Shown one piece after another: positions 33,912 through 43,159 of a stretch of 64,000 nt of DNA (within the stretch, counting starts at the first letter, position 1; each line of letters begins with the position of its first letter). Origin of the DNA: Pseudomonas sp. QS1027 (lineage in GTDB: Bacteria > Pseudomonadota > Gammaproteobacteria > Pseudomonadales > Pseudomonadaceae). The stretch is taken from positions 310,001 through 374,000 of the forward strand of contig NZ_PHSU01000004.1 in the NCBI RefSeq assembly GCF_002814235.1, in the 5' to 3' direction. The translations under genes were made by a program, and so were the position numbers. Under the pieces are notes generated by a model that had not been told where the DNA came from, did not search any database, and saw nothing but the letters and a program-made list of their open reading frames with translations.

Positions 33912-36284
33912 TTATCTGCCGGGGGCCTTGTTGGCCGCCTGTGTCTGGAGCAAGACCCCGAACTGATCGGCCGGCATCGGCTTGTTGAAGTAGAAACCCT
34001 GGAACTCGTCACAGGCGTTGTCCCGCAGGAAGTCGGCCTGCTCGCGGGTTTCCACGCCTTGGGCCACCACGGTCAGGCTGAGGGTTCGCCCCATGGCGAT
34101 AATGGCCTCGGTCAGGGCTTTGTCTTCCGCCACGCTGGTGACGTCACGGATAAACGAGCGGTCGATCTTGATCGAGTCGAGTGGGAACTGCTTGAGTGCC
34201 GAGAGCGACGAGTAGCCAATCCCGAAGTCGTCGATGGCGATCCGGATCTTCAGTTTTTTAAGGCCGTTCAACACTTGCAGCGCTCTTTTGACATCCTGCA
34301 TGAGCAGGCTCTCGGCGATCTCCAGTTCCAGCAAGCCGGCTTCCATGCCGGTCTCTGCCAGTATCGCGGCAAGGTCGGTGAGTAGGTTGTCATCGACAAA
34401 CTGACGGGCCGTCAGGTTTACGGCGATCCCCAGATGCGGCAGTCCCTGCTGTTGCCAGGCGATGTTTTGCAGGCAAGCGGTCCTCAGTACCCACTTGCCG
34501 ATGGGCACGATCAGGCCGGTTTCCTCGGCGACGGGGATAAATTGCATGGGCGCTATCAGCCCGAGGTCCGGGTGTTCCCAGCGCAACAGTGCTTCCATGC
34601 CGGTGATCTGGCCGCTGCGGATATCGCGCTTGGCCTGATAGTGGAGGCGGAACTCATTACGCTCCAGCGCATGGCGCAGGCCGAGTTCCAGGGTCAAGCG
34701 TTCCAGCGACTCGGCGTTGAGTTTCTCGGAGTAGAACTGGAAGTTGTTTTTACCCTGTTGCTTGGCCTGATACATGGCGATATCGGCATGTTTGGTCAGC
34801 GTCTGTTCGTCCAGGCCGTCTTGCGCATAGAGGCTGATGCCGACACTGGCGGTCACCCGGAACTCCTGCCCCTGAAGCTTGAAAGGCTTGGCAATGGCGG
34901 AGAGGATTTTCTGTGCGGTGTTCGCCACATATTTGGCCTCGGACAGCTCCGGTAGCAAGACCACGAATTCATCGCCACCCAGGCGAGCGACGATATCGCT
35001 GGCGCGCAGGCAGGCCGTGAGGCGACCCGCGACTTCCTGCAGCAGATGGTCGCCGGCATGGTGGCCCAGCGTGTCGTTGATGTGTTTGAAGCGGTCGAGG
35101 TCAAGGAACAACACTGCCAGTTGTCGATGATAACGGCGCGCCTCACTGATGTTCTGGCTCAACAGTTTGCTGAACAGACTGCGATTGGGCAGTGCAGTGA
35201 GACCGTCGTGATAGGCGAGGTACTCGACGCGCTCGGCATAGGCCACTTTGTCCTCGGCGGCGCGCAAGCGACTTTGCGCCAGCTGCCAGTTCATGCGGCT
35301 CAGCAGGCCGGCGAGGAGTACCAGCAGCAGACTGCCAGCGGCGGCCCGCCACAGGTAGGCCTGCGCTTGCCGGTTCACGGCGGCCAGGCGTTCTTCGGCG
35401 GATAAGCCGACAATCACCGCCAGGGGAAAGTCATACAGCTGGCGCACGCTGGTATAGCGACGCACGCCATCCCAGGCGTTGGTCGAGAGCCGTGCCTGGG
35501 TGTCCTCGGTATTGGGGGCCAGTGTCGCGTAGTCGACGGCATCGCCGGCCAGCACCGACTCTCCGGTGCGTCGTACCCGGAAGATGCCGTCGGTTCCCAG
35601 GAGTCCGAGTACACCCCGGTCGCCGAGTTTCGAGTCGTCATAGCTGCTGACGAAATAAGCCGCATCGACTTCGACCCGGGCAATACCCGAGAACGCGCCG
35701 TTCGCTGCGTTGAGCCGACGGCTGAAGCGCAATCGCCATTCTCCCGTCAGCGGGCTTTTCCAGGGACGACTGATCAACAGCGTATCGTTGTGCCGCAACG
35801 TCTGTTGTTCATCCGGTTCGGTGATATTTCCCGCCTCGTTGGCGCGAGTGCTTGCCACGGGCTCGCCGTCCGGGTTGACCACACTGACGTCAAACAGCAG
35901 GGCCGGTGGCAGCAAGGACCGTTCCTTGAGCTTGGGCAGGGGATTACGCTCACCCTCGGCCTCATAGGTGTATTTGACCAGCTTGAGGGTTTGGTCAATT
36001 TCGCGAACGGCTCGCAACATCTGCGCTTCATAGGTGGCGCTGATCTCCAGGCTGGTGGTGGCTGCGCTGCGTTGGGCCCGGGTCTGTTCTATCTTGATGA
36101 GGTAGAGGGTGGCCGACCAGATGGCCAGTACCAGCAGGGCGGCCAGCAGCGGGAACAGGATGTAGGCTTCCCTGATCAGCTCCGGAACACGCCGAAAGAG
36201 GTTGCTGTGAGTCTCGGGCGTGGTGTCTGCGGGTGTTGCGCTACCGGGAGTCGACCTCAGTCCATTTGTCCGTTGGATCGACAT
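33912..36284 (-). CDS. GGDEF-EAL bifunctional c-di-GMP protein with the duplicated Cache-like sensor
   Basis: A 790-residue membrane protein: TM helix near residues 44-64, periplasmic sensor, second TM near 315-337, GGDEF domain with intact GGDEF and an RxxD (RASD) inhibitory site five residues before it, then an EAL domain with MEALLRW, DDFGIGYSSL and QGVET, and FQGFYFNKPMP at the end. Both synthesis and hydrolysis motifs are intact, so it may do either. ATG 36284 is chosen over the upstream frame because GGGAG lies at good spacing and the same start context exists in the kinase paralogue. The stop lies 3 bp from the convergent binding-like gene. Confidence 0.93.
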   Translation of the reverse strand: MSIQRTNGLRSTPGSATPADTTPETHSNLFRRVPELIREAYILFPLLAALLVLAIWSATLYLIKIEQTRAQRSAATTSLEISATYEAQMLRAVREIDQTLKLVKYTYEAEGERNPLPKLKERSLLPPALLFDVSVVNPDGEPVASTRANEAGNITEPDEQQTLRHNDTLLISRPWKSPLTGEWRLRFSRRLNAANGAFSGIARVEVDAAYFVSSYDDSKLGDRGVLGLLGTDGIFRVRRTGESVLAGDAVDYATLAPNTEDTQARLSTNAWDGVRRYTSVRQLYDFPLAVIVGLSAEERLAAVNRQAQAYLWRAAAGSLLLVLLAGLLSRMNWQLAQSRLRAAEDKVAYAERVEYLAYHDGLTALPNRSLFSKLLSQNISEARRYHRQLAVLFLDLDRFKHINDTLGHHAGDHLLQEVAGRLTACLRASDIVARLGGDEFVVLLPELSEAKYVANTAQKILSAIAKPFKLQGQEFRVTASVGISLYAQDGLDEQTLTKHADIAMYQAKQQGKNNFQFYSEKLNAESLERLTLELGLRHALERNEFRLHYQAKRDIRSGQITGMEALLRWEHPDLGLIAPMQFIPVAEETGLIVPIGKWVLRTACLQNIAWQQQGLPHLGIAVNLTARQFVDDNLLTDLAAILAETGMEAGLLELEIAESLLMQDVKRALQVLNGLKKLKIRIAIDDFGIGYSSLSALKQFPLDSIKIDRSFIRDVTSVAEDKALTEAIIAMGRTLSLTVVAQGVETREQADFLRDNACDEFQGFYFNKPMPADQFGVLLQTQAANKAPGR

Positions 36285-36419
36285 GCTGTGCTCCCTGCGT
36301 TGTAGCAACACTCTAGGCTAGCGGGCATCCGACGGGGTGGTGGCTCGAGGAGGGGGGCCTTGTAGCGTCCGTGCGAAAGAAATGATCAATTGATTCGCTA
36401 GGAACTATAGACCACAAAC
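36285..36419 (-). repeat. Leader/promoter duplicate B, upstream of the GGDEF-EAL gene
   Basis: Reverse-complement counterpart of 29997-30137, as judged from shared blocks (CTATAGTTC, CCCGTCGGATGCC, ACGCAGGGAGCACA). Similarity stops at about 36419, which marks the outer edge of the duplicated unit. Confidence 0.7.
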
Positions 36420-36431
36420 CGCACCTGCCTT

Positions 36432-36578
36432 GATTACTGTGGGGCGACGGTGGTGGCCTCCACCTTGCTGCTGGAGTCCGAAACCCGGGACCCGCAGGTG
36501 CACCTGGACATCGTGCGGGACATCGGGGGTGGGCTGTTTACCAGCACTCGCCACGCCCCCGTGGCCAAGCTGGCGTGA
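36432..36578 (+). pseudogene. Possible 3' gene fragment at the edge of the duplicated cassette
   Basis: After the leader duplicate ends, an open frame codes for about 48 residues (starting DYCGATVVASTLLLESETRD, ending HAPVAKLA) with protein-like composition and a stop at 36576-36578, but no start codon or ribosome-binding site; a TAG lies just upstream. It looks like the end of a gene cut off by the rearrangement. I do not recognise the family. Rest of the 36312-36591 gap: nothing else seen. Confidence 0.3.
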
Positions 36579-36591
36579 ACAGGAGGCGTGT

Positions 36592-38055
36592 TCAGTGCCA
36601 GGCCTCGCCGAGCAGCGGCGACGGATGCCGCGTGAACCAGCGGCTCGCCAGCTCATAGGCGTGCGCCAGTTGCAACACGGCAAAATCGGCCTGGTGCCTG
36701 CCGATGATCTGCAGGCCCATCGGCAGGCCATTTTCGTTGAAGCCGGCCTGGACACTGGCCACCGGGCAGCCGGACAGCGTGCCCGGAATCACCACTTCCA
36801 TCCAGCGGTGATAGGTGTCCATGGCCACGCCTTCAATGGCTTTTGGCCAAGGGATATTTTTGTCGAACGGGAACACCTGGGCGCTCGGCATCAGCAGATA
36901 GTCGTAGCGTTCGAAGAGTTTCGAAATCGCGCGGTACCAGTTGCTACGTACCACCGAAGCGGCAAACACTTCGCTGGCCGAGAGCTTCAGGCCGTTTTCA
37001 ATTTCCCAGCAGGCCTCCGGTTTCAACTGCGCACGCGTTTGCGGGTCGGCATAGGCAGGTCCCAGGGACCCGGCAACCATCCAGTGGCGCAAGGTTCTCC
37101 AACTGCTCCACAATTGTTGTGGGGCAAATTCAGGTTGTACGGGCTCTATGTGGCAACCCAGGCTTTCGAAATCGGCGAAGGTCTTCTCGCACAGTGAAAG
37201 AATGCCGTTTTCCATGGGCAGGTAGCCGTTCAGGTCGCCCAGCCAGCCCAGGCGGGTACCGGTGAAGTCCCGTTCCAGCGGCGCGGCGAAAGCGCTGCCG
37301 GGCTCGGCGATGGACAGGGGCGCCCGGGCATCCGCTCCGGCCTGCACCGATAACAACAAGGCGGCATCGCGCACGCTGCGAGCCATGGGACCTTCGTAAC
37401 CCAACTGATCGAAAAACAGATCGGTACTGTCATCGAAGGGCACGCGGCCCTGGGACGGACGGAAGCCGAAGATATTGTTGAACGCGGCCGGGTTGCGCAA
37501 CGACCCCATCATGTCACTGCCATCGGCGACCGGCACCAGGTGCAGGGCCAGCGCCGCCGCCGCGCCGCCGCTGCTGCCACCGGCGGTCTTGCTCGGATCG
37601 AAGGCGCAGCCGGTCGCACCGAACAGCGGGTTGTAGCTCTGCGAGCCGAGGCCGAATTCCGGGGTGTTGCTCTTGCCGATGATGATCGCGCCGGCGCCCT
37701 TGATCCGCTCCACCATGATCCCATCGCGATCGGGAATAAAGTCCTTGTACAGCGGCGAGCCGAGGGTGGTGCGAATACCCCGGGTCTGGGACAGATCCTT
37801 GATCCCATGGGGCAGGCCGTGCATCCAGCCGCGGTATTGGCCGCGGGCCAGTTCGGCGTCGCGGGTATCGGCCTGGGCCAGCAGGTCTTCGGGGGCTTGC
37901 AGGCTGATCAGCGCATTGACCCGGGGGTTGAAGCGCTCGATGTGGGTCAGGTAGGCCTGCATCACTTCCCGGCAAGAAACCTGGCGCCGGCGAATGCGCT
38001 CGGCGAGTTCGTGGGCCTGCAGCAGGACCAGTTCGTTGATGTTATTGGAAGTCAT
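36592..38055 (-). CDS. Amidase signature family enzyme
   Basis: A 487-residue amidase of the GatA/AtzF/6-aminohexanoate cyclic dimer hydrolase group. The Ser-cisSer-Lys triad is visible: Lys in HGIKDLS (near residue 86), TAGGSSGGAAAALA (near 160), and the two serines in GSDMMGSLRNPA (near 179-187). It sits last in an operon with a polyamine-type ABC importer, so it probably hydrolyses an imported amide, e.g. an acylated polyamine or an omega-amide, in the cytoplasm. Substrate is inference. 61 bp separate it from the binding-protein gene. Confidence 0.9.
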   Translation of the reverse strand: MTSNNINELVLLQAHELAERIRRRQVSCREVMQAYLTHIERFNPRVNALISLQAPEDLLAQADTRDAELARGQYRGWMHGLPHGIKDLSQTRGIRTTLGSPLYKDFIPDRDGIMVERIKGAGAIIIGKSNTPEFGLGSQSYNPLFGATGCAFDPSKTAGGSSGGAAAALALHLVPVADGSDMMGSLRNPAAFNNIFGFRPSQGRVPFDDSTDLFFDQLGYEGPMARSVRDAALLLSVQAGADARAPLSIAEPGSAFAAPLERDFTGTRLGWLGDLNGYLPMENGILSLCEKTFADFESLGCHIEPVQPEFAPQQLWSSWRTLRHWMVAGSLGPAYADPQTRAQLKPEACWEIENGLKLSASEVFAASVVRSNWYRAISKLFERYDYLLMPSAQVFPFDKNIPWPKAIEGVAMDTYHRWMEVVIPGTLSGCPVASVQAGFNENGLPMGLQIIGRHQADFAVLQLAHAYELASRWFTRHPSPLLGEAWH

Positions 38056-38116
38056 TGCAACACTGCCTTTCAGACGGCGGGAGAAAGGCCCCGTCCTGGC
38101 GACGGGGCGACAGGGA

Positions 38117-39154
38117 TCAACGCATCAGGTTGGTCCAGAGACGGTCGGCCAGGCGAATTGCACCTTCGCCACAGGTCTGGCTGAACACCACCCGCGTGCC
38201 TGCGGGGATATGCAGTTCCGGTGCGTCCTTGAGGCCGGCGTCGAGGAAGGGTTCCACGCCCTTGATCGGGCTCTGGTGCTTGAGGAAGTTCTGGGTCATC
38301 GCGGCATTTTCAGGCTGGCTGAGGAAGGCGATGAAGGCCTTGGCGTTCGCCGGGTTCTTGCTGCCCGCCGGGATGACCATATTGTCGACCCAGGCCATCA
38401 CGCCTTCTTTCGGGTAGAGGTATTTCAGGCTGGGTTTCATTTCCCGGGCGCGCATCGACGAGCCACCCCAGAACATCGACATGTCGATTTCGCCAGCAGC
38501 GAGGTTCTCGCGGATCGAGCCGGCCTTGGAGCTGTAGGTCTTGACGAAGGGTTTCTGCGCCTTGAGCAGCGCCAGGATCTGCTGCATCTGTTTCGGGTCT
38601 TCGCTGCACAGCGGGATATTCAGGTACAGGCTGGCCGTGTCGATCACGTCGCTGACCGAATCCAGCATGTTGATCCGGCCCTGCAACTCGACCGGCGGCT
38701 CATAGAGCACCTTGTAGCTGTCAGTCGGGCCTGTGTAGCGTGCGCTGTCGAGCACCACGCTGGTGGTGCCCCAGATGAATGGCACGGAGTAGGCACCTTC
38801 CGGGTCCCAGGTGGGTTTCTTCAAGTTGTCGACAATGCCGGCATAGTAGGGCTCCTTGACCGGGTCGAAGCGCTCCAGCAGGTTTTCCTTGATCAGGATC
38901 GGCACGAACTGGTGCGACGGAATCGCCACGTCATAGCCGGCGCCGCCTTGCTTGAGCTTGGCCAGCAGGGTTTCGTTGGAATCGTAGGAATCCACGGTGA
39001 CTTCGATGCCGGTCTGTTGCTGGAACTTGGCGAGAATCTCCGGCGAAAAGTAACCGCTCCAACTCACCACGTTGAGTTTTTCCGCAGCCTTGACCCCGGC
39101 CAGCGGCAAGGCGAGTAACAACGAGGTGGTGACGCTTGCAATCAGCTTGCTCAT
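38117..39154 (-). CDS. Polyamine-type ABC transporter substrate-binding protein (PotD/PotF family)
   Basis: A 345-residue periplasmic protein with signal peptide (residues 1-23, ending VKA) and the type II SBP fold (LNVVSWSGYFSPEILAKFQQQTG; YDVAIPSHQFVPILI; WGTTSV near 130; MFWGGSS; FIAFLSQPENAA). It resembles spermidine/putrescine binding proteins, but binding residues cannot be checked by eye. It precedes the amidase and follows the permeases, in an operon with a PotA-like ATPase. Confidence 0.9.
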   Translation of the reverse strand: MSKLIASVTTSLLLALPLAGVKAAEKLNVVSWSGYFSPEILAKFQQQTGIEVTVDSYDSNETLLAKLKQGGAGYDVAIPSHQFVPILIKENLLERFDPVKEPYYAGIVDNLKKPTWDPEGAYSVPFIWGTTSVVLDSARYTGPTDSYKVLYEPPVELQGRINMLDSVSDVIDTASLYLNIPLCSEDPKQMQQILALLKAQKPFVKTYSSKAGSIRENLAAGEIDMSMFWGGSSMRAREMKPSLKYLYPKEGVMAWVDNMVIPAGSKNPANAKAFIAFLSQPENAAMTQNFLKHQSPIKGVEPFLDAGLKDAPELHIPAGTRVVFSQTCGEGAIRLADRLWTNLMR

Positions 39155-39181
39155 GCTATTTCCCCACAGTACGTAGAAGGT

Positions 39182-39988
39182 TCAGGCGTTCTTTTTGCCC
39201 AGCAGGCAGGAGAGGCTGACGAACAGCACCGAGACGCCCAGGATCAGGGTCGAGACGGCGTTGACGTCGGGTGTCACGCCCATGCGCAACAGGCCGAAGA
39301 TAAAGATCGGCAAGGTGGTAGTGCCCGCCTGGGAGACCATCATCGAGATGACGAAGTTATCCAGCGAGACGATGAAGGCCAGCATCAGCCCGGAGAAAAT
39401 CCCTGGCATCAGCAGTGGCAGGGTGACCTTGCGAAAGGTCCGCCACGGGCCGGCATACAGGTCGGCCGAGGCCTGTTCCAGCGACAGGTCCATGTCATTG
39501 AGTCGGGCCCGGATCGGCAGGTAGGCAAAGGGAATGCAGAACACCGTATGGGCGATGATCAGGTTGCCGTAGCCCAGCGACAGGCCGAGGGTGGAAAACA
39601 GCGCGAGGGTGGCGACCCCGGTGACGATTTCCGGCAGCACCAGCGGCAGCATGATCGCGCCCATGGACAGTTGCAGGCCCTTGAACCGGGCCCCCCGCGA
39701 AGTGCCGAGGGCAGCGAGGGTGGCAATGGCCGTGGCGATCATGCTGGCGCACACCGCGATCAGCAGGCTGTTGCCCGCTGCCTGGCGCAGTGCCTGGTTG
39801 GCAAAGGCCGCGCGATACCAGTCGAGGCTGAAGCCGGTCCAGACCGTCGCCGATTGATTGGCGTTGAAGGAGAACACCACCAGCGCCACGATCGGTGCGT
39901 AGAGGTACAGGTAGAACAGGAAGCTGAAGCCGCCGAAGCCGGGGAAGTCCTGCACGCTGAACTCGTTTCGCTTGAAGAGACGTCGCAT
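39182..39988 (-). CDS. ABC transporter permease (PotC/PotI type)
   Basis: A 268-residue inner-membrane permease with six predicted helices and the EAA loop (LEQASADLYAGPWRTFRKVTLPLLMPGI, near residues 165-192). An in-frame GTG lies one codon upstream, but ATG 39988 has GGGAGG six bases before it and directly overlaps the stop of the first permease gene by one base. Pairs with the PotB/H-like permease. Confidence 0.92.
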   Translation of the reverse strand: MRRLFKRNEFSVQDFPGFGGFSFLFYLYLYAPIVALVVFSFNANQSATVWTGFSLDWYRAAFANQALRQAAGNSLLIAVCASMIATAIATLAALGTSRGARFKGLQLSMGAIMLPLVLPEIVTGVATLALFSTLGLSLGYGNLIIAHTVFCIPFAYLPIRARLNDMDLSLEQASADLYAGPWRTFRKVTLPLLMPGIFSGLMLAFIVSLDNFVISMMVSQAGTTTLPIFIFGLLRMGVTPDVNAVSTLILGVSVLFVSLSCLLGKKNA

Positions 39989-40908
39989 CACACACCTCCC
40001 TTGGCGATGCGCTGGCGTTCGGCACGCAGGGCATACACCGTCAGCACCAGCATCACCGCCGCCATCAGCACCAGCGAGAGCGCTGCGCCGAAGGGCCAGT
40101 TACGCGCGTCGCTGAACTGCCTGAAGATCAGGTTGCCGAGCATCATCCTGGTACCGCCACCCAGGAGCTCCGGGGCAATCATCGCCCCCAGGCAGGGCAC
40201 GAAGGTGAGGATGGCGCCGGCGATAATCCCTGGCTTGGCGATGGGCAGCACCACCTTGTGCAAGGTGCGCAGGCGTCCGGCATAGAGATCCTGGGCGGCC
40301 TCCAGCAGGCGCGTGTCCATCTTTTCCAGGGTGGCGTAGATCGGCAGCACGACAAAGGGCGCGTAGGTGTAGACCAACCCCAGCAGCACGGCGCCGTCGG
40401 TGTAGAGCATTGGCAGCGGCTGGTCGATCAGGCCCAGGCCCATCAGGCTGTTGTTGATCAGCCCGGTGTTACGCAGCAGCAGAATCCAGGCGTAGGTGCG
40501 GATCAGCAGGTTGGCCCAGAACGGCACGGTGATCAGGAAAATCAGCAGGCCACGCCGATGGGCCGGCTGCATCGCCAGCCAGACCGCCACCGGAAAGCCG
40601 ATAAGGAGGGTGATCAGGGTGGTCAGCCCGGCGATGCCGATCGAGCGCAAGGCGATCATCAGGTAGGCGTCGGTGAAGGCCAGGCTGTCGTCCAGTTGGC
40701 GTTCGAACAAGAGCGAGGTGTAGGCCTCGGTGCTGAAGACCTTGTTCACCCCGCCATAGGGGTTGGCTTCCATCAGCGAATAGCCGATGACGATCAGGAT
40801 CGGCACGATCAGAAACAGGCTGATGGCGATCAGCGCCGGGCTGACCCCGAGGAAGCTCTGGAAGGCGCGGCGACGTTCCAGGGTGTTGGCTATGGGGATG
40901 GCGTGCAT
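39988..40908 (-). CDS. ABC transporter permease (PotB/PotH type)
   Basis: A 306-residue inner-membrane permease with a first helix near residues 24-44 and an EAA loop (LLEAAQDLYAGRLRTLHKVVLPIAKPGI, near 200-227). Second gene of the operon, 15 bp after the ATPase gene and overlapping the next permease. Confidence 0.92.
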   Translation of the reverse strand: MHAIPIANTLERRRAFQSFLGVSPALIAISLFLIVPILIVIGYSLMEANPYGGVNKVFSTEAYTSLLFERQLDDSLAFTDAYLMIALRSIGIAGLTTLITLLIGFPVAVWLAMQPAHRRGLLIFLITVPFWANLLIRTYAWILLLRNTGLINNSLMGLGLIDQPLPMLYTDGAVLLGLVYTYAPFVVLPIYATLEKMDTRLLEAAQDLYAGRLRTLHKVVLPIAKPGIIAGAILTFVPCLGAMIAPELLGGGTRMMLGNLIFRQFSDARNWPFGAALSLVLMAAVMLVLTVYALRAERQRIAKGGV

Positions 40909-40923
40909 GGCAAATCCTCGTGT

Positions 40924-42042
40924 TCAATCGTGCAGGACGCTGGCGCTACCGCGGTCGAACAGCAGGCCGGCCTGGCTGCCCACGGCGAAGCGCAGGCTCT
41001 GCTCGACGCTGTTGGGCGTACGCACGGTGAGACGCGAGCCGTCGCTCAGGCTGACCTGATATTGCAGGTCGGTACCGAGATAGACCTGCGCTTCGATCCG
41101 GCACCGCAGCGCGGCTTCGGTGTGCGACGCCACCAGGTGCAGGCGTTCCGGCCGCACCGACAGCGTCACGCTTGCGCCGACCAGCACGTCGCTGCAGGGC
41201 TGCGCCGGCAGCGGATGACCGGCGGGCCCGGCAAACCAGGCCAGGTCGTTTTCGAGGTGAGTGACCGTCGCTTCGATGAAGTTGGTTTCGCCGATAAAGT
41301 CCGCCACAAAGCGATTGCGCGGGCGCTCGTAGATATCTTCCGGGCGGCCGACCTGCTGTACTTCGCCTTCGGACAACACGGCGATACGGTCGGACATGGT
41401 CAGGGCTTCTTCCTGGTCATGGGTGACGAAGATGAAGGTGATGCCAGTCCTGGCCTGGATGGTTTTCAGTTCTTCGCGCATGGCCTGGCGTAGCTTGAGG
41501 TCGAGGGCCGAGAGCGGTTCGTCGAGCAGCAATACCTTGGGATGGGGTGCCAGGGCCCGGGCCAGGGCCACACGCTGTTGTTGACCACCGGACAGTTGCG
41601 CCGGCTTGCGGCTGGCAAAGCGCTCCATCTGCACCAGGGCGAGCATTTCGCGGACCCGCTCGGCGATCCGGGCCTTGTTCAGGACTTTGCCCATGGGCTG
41701 GGATTCGAGGCCGAAGGCCAGGTTTTCGGCGATGGTCATGTGCGGGAACAGCGCGTAATGCTGAAACACCGTGTTGACCGGGCGTTGAAAGGGCGGGCGG
41801 TCGGCGATGTTCTCGCCGTAGAGCAGAATCTCGCCTTCGGTCGGAAATTCAAACCCGGCGATCATCCGCAGGAGGGTCGTCTTGCCGCAGCCCGACGGGC
41901 CGAGCAGGGTAAAGAATTCGTTGTCGCGGATGTCCAGATCAATACTTTTCAGCGCCACGGGACCTGTGTGTGGATCTCCGTAGACCTTGCGCACCGAGCG
42001 GATCGACACCGCCAGTGTTTGCAGCGAATGCACAGCATTCAT
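40924..42042 (-). CDS. ABC transporter ATP-binding protein (PotA type)
   Basis: A 372-residue ATPase: Walker A GPSGCGKTT (near residue 48), Q-loop, signature LSGGQQQR (near 147), Walker B VLLLDEPLSALD (near 168), and a C-terminal TOBE domain (SVRPERLHL near 285). Energises import through the two downstream permeases. ATG 42042 with GGAGG six bases upstream is chosen; the frame runs 123 codons further upstream without similarity. First gene of the importer/amidase operon. Confidence 0.93.
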   Translation of the reverse strand: MNAVHSLQTLAVSIRSVRKVYGDPHTGPVALKSIDLDIRDNEFFTLLGPSGCGKTTLLRMIAGFEFPTEGEILLYGENIADRPPFQRPVNTVFQHYALFPHMTIAENLAFGLESQPMGKVLNKARIAERVREMLALVQMERFASRKPAQLSGGQQQRVALARALAPHPKVLLLDEPLSALDLKLRQAMREELKTIQARTGITFIFVTHDQEEALTMSDRIAVLSEGEVQQVGRPEDIYERPRNRFVADFIGETNFIEATVTHLENDLAWFAGPAGHPLPAQPCSDVLVGASVTLSVRPERLHLVASHTEAALRCRIEAQVYLGTDLQYQVSLSDGSRLTVRTPNSVEQSLRFAVGSQAGLLFDRGSASVLHD

Positions 42043-42204
42043 GCGTGACCTCCGATTCCCCCATGGCTCGCCGATGTGCCGCAGACAGCCAAATCGATGA
42101 GCAATGGATATTATTTTTTTGGGCAGGATCGAGATGTGTTCGGGTGTTCGTTTGTTTTGTTGTGGCTTGATTATCAGTGAGCGGTTGCGACAGCGAAACT
42201 TCAG

Positions 42205-42227
42205 ATTTAACATAGCTGCTGTTAAAT
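42205..42227. promoter_or_regulatory. Palindromic LysR-type operator
   Basis: ATTTAACA, 7-bp spacer, TGTTAAAT: perfect 8-bp arms in the AT-rich 213-bp gap between the ABC operon and the divergent LysR gene, 29 bp before the latter's ATG. The T-N11-A pattern within it fits LysR recognition sites. Confidence 0.6.
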
Positions 42228-42255
42228 AAATTAATAGCCAAGGGCGCCTGCAATC

Positions 42256-43146
42256 ATGCCTGATCGCCGTTTGCCACCGCTCAATGCCGTGCGTGCCTTC
42301 GATGCGGCGGCCCGCCTGGGCAGCTACGTCGAGGCTTCGAAAGACTTGCACGTGACCCAGCCCGCTATCGGTCGGCATGTGAAGCTGCTGGAGGAATGGC
42401 TGGGGGTTCAACTCTTCGAGCGCACCTCACGGGGTGTCACCCTGACGCTGGCGGGGGAGAAGTATCACCGCAAGATTGCAGCGGCCTTGCAACTGATGAT
42501 CGACGCCGGCAAGGAGGTCCGGCCCAAGGAGGCCGAGCGCTGGCTGCGGATCATGGTGGTGCCGGGATTCGCCAAGCGCTGGCTGATGCCACGCATCGAA
42601 GTCATGCGCCACCTGCGGCCGGGCTTGAAGTTCGCCATCGAGCCCAATTCCACCTTCACCTCGGTGGATGGCAAGAGCACTGACCTGGGGATCGTGTATG
42701 GATTGGACGGGCAATATCCGCATTCACGGGCGAGCCTGATCCGTCCCTGGGTCTTTCCGATCTGTACCCCGGGTTACCTGGCCGGCATCGAGCCCATCGA
42801 GACCCCGGCGGATCTGGTGAAACACAACCTGATCCACGTCGATGACGGGGAGTGGTGGAACCTGTGGTTCACCGCCCACGGTCTGGATATTCACCTCAAC
42901 TCCGACATGCTCTACGTCAACAATGACCATGCCCTGTCGGTGGCCGAGAGCGGGCAGGGCATTGCCCTGGCCAATGAAGTGCTGGTGCGCGAAGAGCTCA
43001 AGGCCGGCCGGTTGGTGCGGGCGGTCGACGCCCAGGTGAGGCTCGAAAGCTATCGAGTGCTGACGCCGTCTGCCGAACTGTCGGCGGATGTGACATGGTT
43101 TATCGAGTGGTTGCAGGCGGAGTTGGAAAAGGAGTTTGGTGCTTAA
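42256..43146 (+). CDS. LysR-family regulator, GcvA type
   Basis: A 296-residue regulator with N-terminal HTH (PPLNAVRAFDAAARLGSYVEASKDLHVTQPAIGRHVKLLEEWLG, residues 6-50) and an effector domain of the GcvA/AmpR subgroup (RWLRIMVVPGFAKRWLMPRI). Divergent from the polyamine-type importer/amidase operon, which it likely activates through the palindrome at 42205-42227. The 3' end faces another LysR gene across 13 bp. Confidence 0.92.
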   Translation: MPDRRLPPLNAVRAFDAAARLGSYVEASKDLHVTQPAIGRHVKLLEEWLGVQLFERTSRGVTLTLAGEKYHRKIAAALQLMIDAGKEVRPKEAERWLRIMVVPGFAKRWLMPRIEVMRHLRPGLKFAIEPNSTFTSVDGKSTDLGIVYGLDGQYPHSRASLIRPWVFPICTPGYLAGIEPIETPADLVKHNLIHVDDGEWWNLWFTAHGLDIHLNSDMLYVNNDHALSVAESGQGIALANEVLVREELKAGRLVRAVDAQVRLESYRVLTPSAELSADVTWFIEWLQAELEKEFGA

Positions 43147-43159
43147 GTAGCAAGCCACC

